64,000 nt of DNA, from contig NZ_CP054706.1 in assembly GCF_016495865.1 (NCBI RefSeq), positions 372,001 through 436,000 of the forward strand, in the 5' to 3' direction. Below the pieces are notes generated by a model that was not told the DNA's origin, made no database searches, and saw nothing but the letters and a program-made list of their open reading frames with translations. The translations under genes and the position numbers were made by a program. This DNA comes from Salicibibacter cibi. GTDB taxonomy: Bacteria; Bacillota; Bacilli; Bacillales; Marinococcaceae. Below, one piece after another: positions 43,409-51,223 of this stretch; within the stretch, counting starts at the first letter, position 1, and the number at the start of each line of letters is the position of its first letter.

Positions 43409-43584
43409 TATTTATCATAGCACATTGTTTGTTTTTATTGAGCAAAAGGGGTCCCATTTCTCGCCTATAGAGGAGACAGTTTACTCGCCAAAAAAGAATA
43501 AATTGACCGCACCGAGCCAAAATTAATGAAGGTAAGGATCATGTCATGTGATCTTTTTAAATAAAATCACCTGGAGGCGTTCCG

Positions 43585-44103
43585 ATGAGCGAAGTTATTC
43601 GTCCTGAAGTTGAAGCTAATGATCATGCGGTTGCTGAGGAAGTGAGCGAGCTAAAACAACAGATGAAGCAAATGCAACAGCAACAAAATCAACAATCGTC
43701 CGGTCAGCAATCATCCGGGCAACAGCAACCTTCCAACCAACAGTTGGATTCATTGGTCCAGCAGCTACAACAGTTCAGTGACCAAACAACACAACAGAGC
43801 CAGCAGGCGGATCAACAACTTCAGCAGTCCATGCAGCAAGCGGTGGACATTCTTAGCCAGGGGTTGCAAACCGTGCAATCCAATCAAGCTTTAAGCCAGG
43901 TGAATCAGGCTTTGAAGCAGGCGGAACAACAACTTGACCAAATCAGCCAACAGTCCCAGCAACAGCAACAACAACAGCAACAAAACCAGCAAAATCAAAT
44001 GGGGCAACAAAATTCTCAAGGAATGCAAGGGCAACAGCAAGGTTCGCAGGGATCCCAGGCTTCTCAAGGATCGCAAGGAATGCAAGGGTCTCAATTCCAA
44101 TAA
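43585..44103 (+). CDS. Glutamine/serine-rich low-complexity protein
   Basis: A 172-residue protein. After a short normal start (SEVIRPEVEANDHAVAEEVS) it is dominated by Gln, Ser and Gly: runs of QQ in the middle with coiled-coil periodicity (LVQQLQQFSDQTTQQSQQAD), then QGMQGQQQ-type repeats to the end. No signal peptide, no membrane helix. GGAGG precedes ATG 43585 and a strong terminator follows, so it is a real single-gene unit. It could be a spore- or desiccation-related, intrinsically disordered protein; no family is claimed. Confidence 0.65.
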   Translation: MSEVIRPEVEANDHAVAEEVSELKQQMKQMQQQQNQQSSGQQSSGQQQPSNQQLDSLVQQLQQFSDQTTQQSQQADQQLQQSMQQAVDILSQGLQTVQSNQALSQVNQALKQAEQQLDQISQQSQQQQQQQQQNQQNQMGQQNSQGMQGQQQGSQGSQASQGSQGMQGSQFQ

Positions 44104-44116
44104 CGCCTTCCCATGG

Positions 44117-44150
44117 CCATATAACGCCGCTTTGGCGTTATATGGTCCTT
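44117..44150 (+). terminator. Rho-independent terminator after the Gln-rich gene
   Basis: CCATATAACGCC and GGCGTTATATGG are perfect arms around a short loop (44117-44145), followed by TCCTTTT. Confidence 0.85.
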
Positions 44151-44185
44151 TTGCGTTAACATGGATGAAGAGAGGGAGTGGGAGA

Positions 44186-45019
44186 ATGAAGAATTTGGAA
44201 GGGAAACATGTAGCTCTAACAGCTTCACGCAAAACCGATGAGATGCAAACACTTTTACATAAGCAAGGGGCCACAAGCGACGTGCGTTCCATGCAGGGAA
44301 CCGTCAAACAGGAGAAGGAGATGGTGATCCAGGCCATAAGGCAGGCGATGGTGGAACGCGTTGACTGGTTTATTTTCACAACCGGAATCGGCGTCACAAC
44401 ACTTATGGAAAGAGCCGATGAAGCGGGAATTGCAGATGAATTTTTGGGGGAAATGGAATTCGCCCGTGTCGCGGCCCGTGGATATAAAACCGTTGCAGCT
44501 TTGAAAAAAATGGATGTTGATGTTGCTATCCGCTCGGACGATGGCACAACCGCAGGCTTGATAGAACAACTGAAAGAAGTTCATTTTTCCGATAAACACG
44601 TGATCGTTCAGCAATACGGTCTGCCATCACCCATGCTGGAACGCTTTTTGGAAGAAAAAGGGGCATCAGCGGTTACCACGTGGCTGCCTTACATTCATGA
44701 AGCCCCGGAGCAAGAGGCGGTAGACCGTTTTATTCGGGAACTTATCGAAGAAAATAAATATGATGCTGTTTGTTTTACGACCGGCTTACAAGTAAAGTCA
44801 CTGTTTCATCGCGCGAAGGATAACGGGAATCACAAACAGCTACTCAATCTTTTAGAAAATAAAACCATCGCTGCTGCTGTCGGAAAGGTAACGGCGGAAG
44901 CGCTCGTTGAGGAAGGGGTGGGGAGGGTGGTCACTCCATCCACGGAAAGGATGGGCGCGATGATTGTTGAGCTCGGACGGTATGTGAATGGAGGAGAAGA
45001 TAATGGGACGGTGGTATAA
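44186..45019 (+). CDS. hemD: Uroporphyrinogen-III synthase (HemD family)
   Basis: A 277-residue protein of the HemD fold, two alternating domains. Recognisable parts are VALTASRKTDEM, the DWFIFTTGIGVTTLMERADE loop, and AVCFTTGLQVKSLF. It closes linear hydroxymethylbilane to uroporphyrinogen III, the branch point to siroheme and heme. ATG 44186 follows GGGAGTGGGAGA; the frame is open further upstream through the terminator, which argues against a longer start. It heads a siroheme group with sirB and sirC. A uroporphyrinogen methyltransferase is not in the window. Confidence 0.8.
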   Translation: MKNLEGKHVALTASRKTDEMQTLLHKQGATSDVRSMQGTVKQEKEMVIQAIRQAMVERVDWFIFTTGIGVTTLMERADEAGIADEFLGEMEFARVAARGYKTVAALKKMDVDVAIRSDDGTTAGLIEQLKEVHFSDKHVIVQQYGLPSPMLERFLEEKGASAVTTWLPYIHEAPEQEAVDRFIRELIEENKYDAVCFTTGLQVKSLFHRAKDNGNHKQLLNLLENKTIAAAVGKVTAEALVEEGVGRVVTPSTERMGAMIVELGRYVNGGEDNGTVV

Positions 45020-45109
45020 TGGAGAATATTGTGGTGACAATCGGAAACAACCGATTTGAAATGAGCGTATAGCTCATCGCATGAAATCCTAAAAAGGAGG
45101 CGGTTTAAA

Positions 45110-46171
45110 ATGGTTCAACGAATCATGAGCGCATCCAAAACAACGCTCAAAGATGCCCTTCATGAGCAAGGGTTAACGCATCTTAACGTTCGGACGCATG
45201 GGTCTCATCTCGTCATCTATTCCGAGGAAGATGGTGGAAGGGAAAATCGCGCGAGACTGACCCGATTCAATCCCCAGACGTACGAACTGAGTAGGTGGAC
45301 CCATCGCGGGGAATGGGAAGCGCCCCCTTTTAGCGGTACAATCGCTGAAATGCTTACTTTAATAACCGAACAGTTTCCGCTTTCGCTCGCGAAAACGTCG
45401 CAAGCCATTTTATACGTTGGACACGGGAGCCGTGTAAATGAAGGCAATGAGCAATTTGAAGTGTTTATTGATCATGTGAAAAAGAATTATGATAAAAAAA
45501 TAATCCAAGAGGTCGCCTATATTGAACTGGTTTCACCGACCATTTTGGAAGGCATCGAACTGTGCATCGAACAAGGAGCGACGAAAATTGCAGTCGTGCC
45601 GGTATTGCTGTTAAGCGCTTCCCATGCAAAGGTGGACATTCCCCGTGAACTGGAAAGAGCAAAGGAAGTATACCCTGAAGTTACATTTTCTTACGGAAGA
45701 CCTTTTGGCATTGAAGATGACGTGATCGATGTGGCTGTAGACCGATTGACAGACGTCGGATTGTCGGCATTGGGAGAAAATCATCAAGAGCGTGAAGACT
45801 GTACGGTGTTGGTGGTAGGGAGAGGTTCAAGTGACGGCAAGCAACCAAGCGATGTTGCGAAAATCGCCCGCTTGATTTATGAAAAAATTGCTTGCAATAA
45901 TGTGGAGACGTGTTTTTTGGCCGCCACAACGCCAACGGTAGAGCAAGGACTCGCGAAAGTGGAAAAACTGGAAGCGTCCCATGTGTATGTGTTGCCTTAT
46001 TTATTATTTACCGGCGTGTTGATGGAAGAATTAGCTGAAATGCTTGGCGAGCGAGAAGGCAAGACGGGAACCAAGTATACGCTCTGTGACTTTCTTGGAT
46101 CAGATGACGGCTTGAGTGGTGTTCTCGCAAGGCGGACAGAAGAAACGTTGAAACGGGAAGGGAATGTATAG
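45110..46171 (+). CDS. sirB: Sirohydrochlorin ferrochelatase SirB/CbiX with N-terminal extension
   Basis: A 353-residue protein. Residues about 98-350 are a CbiX-type chelatase: YVGHGSRVNEGNEQ, LLLSASHAKVDIP (the two metal-binding histidines) and a second, related half starting VLVVGRGSSDG. It inserts iron into sirohydrochlorin. Residues 1-95 form an added domain (LKDALHEQGLTHLNVRTHGS, RFNPQTYELSRWTHRGEW) that normal SirB lacks and which I do not recognise. AAAGGAGG precedes ATG 45110. It is followed after two bases by sirC. Siroheme is the cofactor of assimilatory and NADH nitrite and sulphite reductases. Confidence 0.85.
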   Translation: MVQRIMSASKTTLKDALHEQGLTHLNVRTHGSHLVIYSEEDGGRENRARLTRFNPQTYELSRWTHRGEWEAPPFSGTIAEMLTLITEQFPLSLAKTSQAILYVGHGSRVNEGNEQFEVFIDHVKKNYDKKIIQEVAYIELVSPTILEGIELCIEQGATKIAVVPVLLLSASHAKVDIPRELERAKEVYPEVTFSYGRPFGIEDDVIDVAVDRLTDVGLSALGENHQEREDCTVLVVGRGSSDGKQPSDVAKIARLIYEKIACNNVETCFLAATTPTVEQGLAKVEKLEASHVYVLPYLLFTGVLMEELAEMLGEREGKTGTKYTLCDFLGSDDGLSGVLARRTEETLKREGNV

Positions 46172-46173
46172 GC

Positions 46174-46794
46174 ATGAGTGCGCTCCCTTTTATGATCGAG
46201 ATGAGGGAAATGAGTTGTATCATCGTTGGCGGAGGCGAGGTAGCCTGTCGAAGGGTCAAGCCGCTATTGGAAACAGGAGCAAAGGAGCTTGTCGTTGTTG
46301 CGCCAACGCTTAATGAGGAACTGTTGAGGTTGCAGCGAGAAGTCGGCTTCAGATGGGAGCGTCGCTCGGCGGTGGTTTCGGAAGTTTTTTTAGGTGATAT
46401 GGTATTTTTATGTACGAATCAGCCGGGCTTACATGAAGCGATAATGGAAAATAAGGCCCCGCGGCAATTCATGTATTTGGCGGATGATGCCGGTGAGGGG
46501 GATTTTTACATACCGGCCCGGATCAATGATGGGTTGCTGACAGTGAGCGTGTCCACTGCAGGCGCCAGTCCTTCGTATACGAAAAGAGTGAAAAAGGAAA
46601 TTGAGCATGTGCTACCGGAGAACGCCGGTGACGAGCTTGATTTTTTGCAAAAGGCACGAAGGAAGGTTCTGCAGACCGACGTTTCGAACGAGGAGAAGAT
46701 GGCGCTACTAAAGGAAATATCGACGTCTGGGTTTTTGCAGGATGAATGGAGGGAAGAGAAATTTGAAGAACGTTTGAGGGAAATAAGAAGATAA
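46174..46794 (+). CDS. sirC: Precorrin-2 dehydrogenase SirC
   Basis: A 206-residue NAD-dependent enzyme oxidising precorrin-2 to sirohydrochlorin. The N-terminal Rossmann motif is SCIIVGGGEVACRRVKPLLE, and DDAGEGDFYIPARINDGLLT with VSTAGASPSYTKRVKKEI is typical. The length is normal for the stand-alone SirC/YlnF type. It begins two bases after sirB. Confidence 0.92.
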   Translation: MSALPFMIEMREMSCIIVGGGEVACRRVKPLLETGAKELVVVAPTLNEELLRLQREVGFRWERRSAVVSEVFLGDMVFLCTNQPGLHEAIMENKAPRQFMYLADDAGEGDFYIPARINDGLLTVSVSTAGASPSYTKRVKKEIEHVLPENAGDELDFLQKARRKVLQTDVSNEEKMALLKEISTSGFLQDEWREEKFEERLREIRR

Positions 46795-46864
46795 AACTGT
46801 TGATGAAAGAACTAAAGTTCTGTATTACAATATTATAGAATTGACAATATAAAGAAGGTGTTCT

Positions 46865-47125
46865 ATGCAGGAAGAACGTTTAAAAAATATGGAAGGTTAT
46901 ACGGAACAGCTAATTCGAATGGTAGCCGATAACAACAAGATTTTTTCAGAAATGCGGCAAGATTTTAAGGACGAAAAGCAAGTGAACCAACATCGCCATG
47001 AAGTGTTGCTGACAAAATTAAAACAGCAGAATGCAGACACTGATTATCTTCGTGATCAAGTGTCTAACCAGGGCATAGATATCAATCGACGTAAAAACAG
47101 TGAATTGATAGGGAGTTGCAATTAA
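46865..47125 (+). CDS. Short coiled-coil hypothetical protein
   Basis: An 86-residue hydrophilic protein, mostly helical with heptad-like spacing (NMEGYTEQLIRMVADNNKIF, QADTDYL-type end). AAGAAGG lies before ATG 46865. Its stop abuts the ATG of the next gene (TAAATG), so both are likely one unit. No family recognised. Confidence 0.5.
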   Translation: MQEERLKNMEGYTEQLIRMVADNNKIFSEMRQDFKDEKQVNQHRHEVLLTKLKQQNADTDYLRDQVSNQGIDINRRKNSELIGSCN

Positions 47126-47662
47126 ATGAGACAGCTAAAAGTTACGGAACTGAAGAAACAGCTCAAAACCTTGGACAACAAAGAGCTGATTAGTATTATA
47201 TCGGAAATTTATAAAATCAGTCCTGATGCGAAAAAATATTTATCGGTGAAGTTTGCCGGAGAAGACGGAGTAAATGATTTATATCAAGAAGCAAAGGCAA
47301 AGATTAAGGACGAGTTCTTTCCTGATAAGGGCTTCGGGAAATTGCGGTTAAGGGAAGCGAAGAATGCTATAAACAAGTTCAAGAAATTAACGGGGGATAA
47401 TCGGAAAGTTGTTGATCTTACCCTTTTCTACGTAGAAAAGGGAGTGGATTTCACGAACGAATATGGAGATATAGACGAGAGTTTTTATGATAGTATGGAA
47501 CGTGCTTATGCTTCTGTCATACGCTGGTGCAGTGAAGAGGAAGATTACTATCGATATTTTGCAGACAGGTTACAAAATGTCGTGATAAACACGGATGGCC
47601 TCGGATGGGGGTTCCATGACGGGTTGAGTGACATTTATTATTCGCTTCCTTGGGTGGAATGA
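47126..47662 (+). CDS. DUF6155-like protein of unknown function
   Basis: A 178-residue helical protein. The start LKVTELKKQLKTLDNKELI and the LRLREAKNAINKFKKLTG segment fit the DUF6155 family. No catalytic motif was seen. It directly follows the coiled-coil protein. The role is unknown. Confidence 0.6.
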   Translation: MRQLKVTELKKQLKTLDNKELISIISEIYKISPDAKKYLSVKFAGEDGVNDLYQEAKAKIKDEFFPDKGFGKLRLREAKNAINKFKKLTGDNRKVVDLTLFYVEKGVDFTNEYGDIDESFYDSMERAYASVIRWCSEEEDYYRYFADRLQNVVINTDGLGWGFHDGLSDIYYSLPWVE

Positions 47663-47679
47663 CTGTGGGAGGTGCTGAA

Positions 47680-47702
47680 TGTGGCGGGACTAACCCGCCA
47701 CA
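47680..47702. terminator. Hairpin after the DUF6155-like gene
   Basis: GTGGCGGG and CCCGCCAC form a perfect 8-bp GC-rich stem around five bases, about 20 bases after the stop. No clear T tract follows. The rest of the gap to 47892 has no visible gene. Confidence 0.5.
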
Positions 47703-47892
47703 AAGGGGATATTATAACTATACGATCTCTACAGGCCACCCCTCCCGCTTATATGCCATATCACAGAACATATACTCATACCGGCTCGTGTTCAGAAAAA
47801 TGGCCTCCAGTCGGTCAAGCTCTTCTTTCGTTTTTCCTTCCGCGAGTTTTGGGGTTTAAGCCTTCTCTCCTGTAAAATCGACACTAACATTT

Positions 47893-48546
47893 TTATTGAC
47901 CATGATCGGAAATCGTAAAAGCTTTGATTTGATTGATATGGTCTCTCATTAATTGTTTGGCAGTGTCTGTTTCTCTTTTCTTTATGGCACGTAAGATTTC
48001 CTTGTGCATATCATTTGCGGCAAAAGGTCGATCCAAATTTGTCGTTATAATGACCCCAACCCATTGTACCTGGGTTTCGATGCTCTTCCATATTTGTTGT
48101 AATCGTATATTATTCGAATAATCGATCAGAGTACGGTGAAGATTGCGGTCAGCATCAAAAAAAGGTTCAACAATACGTTTATTTAATTGTTCTTCTGAAT
48201 AGGATGTTTCATCTTCCAACTTTTCGATGATTGAAAGAGGGATTTCCGGGATTGCAAGCTCTACTGATAATTCCTCTAAAGCCCTTCTTAAGTCATAAAG
48301 ATCTTCAATATCTTGTCGTTTTGGTGTGTTCACAAATGTCCCTGACCTTGGTTTGACCTCAATGAGGCCATCTTGGCTTAATTGATTTACAGCTTCCCTT
48401 AGGGGCATCCGGCTAACATTTAAATCACTAGCCAACTGTTCGTAATTAATCCTTGTACCGGGAGGCATTTGATTTTGAACAATTTGGTTTCTAAGATAAT
48501 AATAAATACGTTCGGATAGATTGCTTTTATCTAAAAAATTTTCCAT
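47893..48546 (-). CDS. GntR-family regulator (FadR/FCD type)
   Basis: A 217-residue regulator with an N-terminal winged helix (YYLRNQIVQNQMPPGTRINY, LNVSRMPLREAVNQLSQDGL) and an all-helical FCD effector domain with metal-type histidines (DADRNLHRTLIDYS, NDMHKEIL). Such proteins repress sugar-acid and organic-acid catabolic genes until the acid binds. ATG 48546 follows AAGGA. It most likely governs the island that starts beside it; candidate operators are at 50822 and 51023. Confidence 0.87.
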   Translation of the reverse strand: MENFLDKSNLSERIYYYLRNQIVQNQMPPGTRINYEQLASDLNVSRMPLREAVNQLSQDGLIEVKPRSGTFVNTPKRQDIEDLYDLRRALEELSVELAIPEIPLSIIEKLEDETSYSEEQLNKRIVEPFFDADRNLHRTLIDYSNNIRLQQIWKSIETQVQWVGVIITTNLDRPFAANDMHKEILRAIKKRETDTAKQLMRDHINQIKAFTISDHGQ

Positions 48547-48589
48547 TATTCTCATCCTTAGCGTAGTTACTCAGTTCTCATGCTTTATT

Positions 48590-49378
48590 TTATAGAGATT
48601 TAACTATCCCACCTTCTACCAATAAACTTTGGCCTGTCACGTATGTATTGGCGAAGGATGCGAGATAAACAAGGGTTTTGGCAAATTCATTCGGTTCCCC
48701 ATAGCGTCCTATCGGTATCTGTTTTAGCTTCTCAGCTTGAATACTTTCTATGGAAGTTCCCGCTTTTTGGGCATTGATTTTATCTACTTCGACCACCCTG
48801 TTTGTTTTTATGATTCCCGGCACTAACGTATTTATCAGAATGTTATCTGCGGCAAGTTCTCCGGCAAGGGATTTTGCTAAACCAGCAATACCATTACGGA
48901 ATGTGTTGGATAAAATTAAATTATCTATGGGTTGTTTGATAGAAGATGAGGCGATATTAATAATCCGGCCACCTTTTTGCTTATGCATATTAGGCAAAAC
49001 TGCTCGAATTGATCGAATATAGCTGAGTAAATGAAGCTCAAAGGACTGTTGTCAATCTTCATCCGTAAAATCTTTAAATGTACCAGCAGGAGGTCCACCA
49101 GCATTATTTACTAATATATCGATACTTCCGAACTTTTCTGCTGTCGTTCTCACTAGAGCTTCAATATCTTCTTTTTTAGATACATCTGCTGGAAAAAAAT
49201 TAACCTTTCCGTTAGTGGTTTGCCGTATCTCATTGGCGACCGTCTTTAATTTGCTTTCGTTACGACTGGATATTATCACTTGTGCCCCTTCGGAGGCAAA
49301 TTCCAAAGCCGAAGCTTTACCCAATCCGTCGCTTGATGCGAGTATAATAGCAACTTTATTGGTAAGTTTTAAATCCAT
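48590..49378 (-). pseudogene. SDR-family dehydrogenase with in-frame TGA
   Basis: The frame from ATG 49378 (DLKLTNKVAIILASSDGLGK, VNNAGGPPAG) stops at TGA 49054-49052 after FTDED. The same frame then goes on (QQSFELHLLSYIRSIRAVLP) to the family's normal end near residue 262. A tryptophan (TGG) is expected at the stop. The active-site region reads SSSIKQPIDNLILSNTFRNG, lacking the usual YxxxK tyrosine, as in some atypical 3-oxoacyl-ACP reductase-like SDRs. It is either a recent pseudogene or two short products. Confidence 0.82.
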
Positions 49379-49476
49379 TTTTCACCCTCACTTTTGCTAT
49401 GATGCAAAGCACTGCCCCCAACCAATAAAAAAAAGAGTAAATATGGCAGGGGGCACTACATGCACATACAGATAGA

Positions 49477-49956
49477 TTAATAAAGCAGGTTTTGTTCTAT
49501 AATGTTATGTTCTTTACAGTAGTTCAAGTATAACTGATATTTGCTAAAAACATCGTCTTGATAAGTCATTTCATCTTTATCATCAATATATTGAATACTA
49601 CCTTCTAACATAAAAAGTGTGATCATCGGTTCATCTCCATCGACTGTTAATGTATGGATGTCACCAGGTGGTTCATATACAAAGGTTCCGGGTTTAGCTA
49701 TCCAATCTCTTTCCAAATACCGCCATTGACCTTGGAGAGTGTAAGCGAGTACTTGGCCGCCGGTATGCCGATGACGATTGACAATGCCGCCGGGCTTCAC
49801 ATACAACAAATTAATCCATTGACCGCTTTGCAGGTTAAAGCGCACTGGTTTAAACCATACTCGGTCACTTTGAGGGACCCAAGGTATTTCTTCAAGATCA
49901 ATGGCCATATCGGGCAATCCAACTTTTTCTGCAAAAGCATTCAAATCTGTGGACAT
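49477..49956 (-). CDS. Cupin protein, dihydroxyacetophenone dioxygenase-like
   Basis: A 159-residue cupin. Ligand motifs are GGIVNRHRHTGGQVLAYTLQ and EPPGDIHTLTVDG (HxH...E...H). It resembles the 2,4'-dihydroxyacetophenone dioxygenase family, mononuclear iron enzymes, but could be a sugar isomerase-like cupin. ATG 49956 follows AAAGGAG by nine bases. It is downstream of the SDR gene at 50015 and within the catabolic island. Confidence 0.72.
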   Translation of the reverse strand: MSTDLNAFAEKVGLPDMAIDLEEIPWVPQSDRVWFKPVRFNLQSGQWINLLYVKPGGIVNRHRHTGGQVLAYTLQGQWRYLERDWIAKPGTFVYEPPGDIHTLTVDGDEPMITLFMLEGSIQYIDDKDEMTYQDDVFSKYQLYLNYCKEHNIIEQNLLY

Positions 49957-50014
49957 GATACAAAACTCCTTTAAAGTGTTTTTTACTGGGATAAAGTTAC
50001 GCATTGGCATGCTC

Positions 50015-50788
50015 TTACGCAGGGGGATACAAGGATGGGTCTCCCGCTAATATCCCGCCATCAATAGGGATGTCTGCTCCGGTAACGAAACTGGCATGGT
50101 CGGAGAGACAGAAAGACACAACAGCAGCGACTTCCTCAGGTTTGCCAAACCGCCCTTGAGGGGTCCGGGATAATATTCTTTCTTTAAAATCAGGATCCTT
50201 CGTTGCCCCATGTGAAAGGTTAGTTTCAATATAGCCGGGGCTGACTGCATTTACTCTGATATGGTGTTCAGCCCAATCAACGGCAAGCGATTTTGTTACT
50301 TGGGCTATAGCGCCTTTAGAAGCTGCATAGGGCAACAAGTTTTTACTCCCATAATGTGAAAGCATGGATCTGAAATTTACAATCGACCCTTTTTTTTGCC
50401 GGCTCATATATTTAAATACAGCCTGACAAGCATAAATGGTACCGTTTACATTTACGGTCATAATATCTTCTAGATGCTCCTCCGTTACATCAATGGCATT
50501 TACACGGTTAATAATACCTGCGGCGTTAACCAAAAAATCAATACTGCCAAATTGCTGATAAATCTCGTCAACTGTCGCGTTTATTTGATCTTTATCGGTG
50601 ACATCCACTTTCTTAAAAGTAACAGCGTGCCCACGTGATGCAAGTTTTTGAACCGCATGGTTCCCTTCTTCTGATTTGATGTCGAGAATAACAACCCGAT
50701 TATTCTCAGACGCGAGCCTTGTAGCAACAGAAAGCCCTAAGCCAGAAGCGCCGCCGGTCACCAAAGCGATCGGCATTGAAAGTTCCAA
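50015..50788 (-). CDS. SDR-family oxidoreductase
   Basis: A 257-residue short-chain dehydrogenase with ALVTGGASGLGLSVA, LVNAAGIIN, the catalytic YAASKGA, and NAVSPGYIETN. TTG 50788 was chosen: AAAGGGGGG lies five bases upstream; ATG 50776 is an alternative. It probably oxidises a hydroxyl of a sugar acid or polyol with NAD(P). It is the first gene of the minus-strand arm, divergent from the UxaA-like genes. Confidence 0.85.
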   Translation of the reverse strand: MELSMPIALVTGGASGLGLSVATRLASENNRVVILDIKSEEGNHAVQKLASRGHAVTFKKVDVTDKDQINATVDEIYQQFGSIDFLVNAAGIINRVNAIDVTEEHLEDIMTVNVNGTIYACQAVFKYMSRQKKGSIVNFRSMLSHYGSKNLLPYAASKGAIAQVTKSLAVDWAEHHIRVNAVSPGYIETNLSHGATKDPDFKERILSRTPQGRFGKPEEVAAVVSFCLSDHASFVTGADIPIDGGILAGDPSLYPPA

Positions 50789-50821
50789 ATGATCCCCCCT
50801 TTCATTGATAGATAATCTGAT

Positions 50822-50837
50822 ATCTGATATATTAGAT
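50822..50837. promoter_or_regulatory. Palindrome upstream of the SDR gene
   Basis: ATCTGATATATTAGAT is a palindrome with one mismatched pair, 34 bases before the SDR start. It is a candidate operator for the neighbouring GntR regulator. Confidence 0.35.
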
Positions 50838-50972
50838 GATCGATATAAGTTTGTCAATACAATTTATAATCTTTTACTAGCATCATAAAGAGTTTCCATA
50901 TACTTATCTGAGACCCACCCGTTATTTGATGTTACCGGTTTAAGTCGTTAAAACTACAGAGGAAAGTTTTTA

Positions 50973-51001
50973 TTTACGATGTATGCGATTTCATGTATAA
51001 T
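50973..51001 (+). promoter_or_regulatory. Promoter of the UxaA-like operon with cre box
   Basis: TTTACG (50973-50978) and TATAAT (50996-51001) with a 17-base spacer. The spacer holds a cre-like ATGTATGCGATTTCAT (50979-50994), one mismatch from WTGNAARCGNWWWCAW. CcpA bound here would block RNA polymerase directly. The same layout occurs at 61060. The 435-base gap otherwise holds only the palindromes listed. Confidence 0.72.
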
Positions 51002-51022
51002 CAAAAATATATCCGAACTTAA

Positions 51023-51037
51023 TTTTACAATGTAAAA
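51023..51037. promoter_or_regulatory. Perfect 15-bp palindrome downstream of the promoter
   Basis: TTTTACA-A-TGTAAAA lies about 15-30 bases after the predicted transcription start, a repressor position. A further half-site ATTTTACAT follows at about 51049. Likely operator of the local GntR regulator. Confidence 0.5.
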
Positions 51038-51223
51038 CTTTATGCCTGATTTTACATATTCACCAAAGTGGAGGAAGGAGATTAATTTATTGCTTTAATT
51101 CAGCTTACCTTTAATTTATAACATTCTAAACAGCTATATGGGTGGGGTGGTGGTTCGTCATTAGAATGGACCATTTCCATATAAATCGCCAAATAGAACA
51201 TGATCATGAAAGGAGAGTCATTT

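Noticed and set aside
45019..45072. 17-codon ORF (ATG overlapping the hemD stop)
   Set aside because: No good ribosome binding site, no recognisable sequence, and too short to support as a gene.
12662..49054. TGA read as tryptophan (alternative genetic code)
   Set aside because: Intact genes in the window use TGA as a normal stop at expected ends, and three of the four relics carry additional frameshifts or deletions. Mutation is the simpler explanation.
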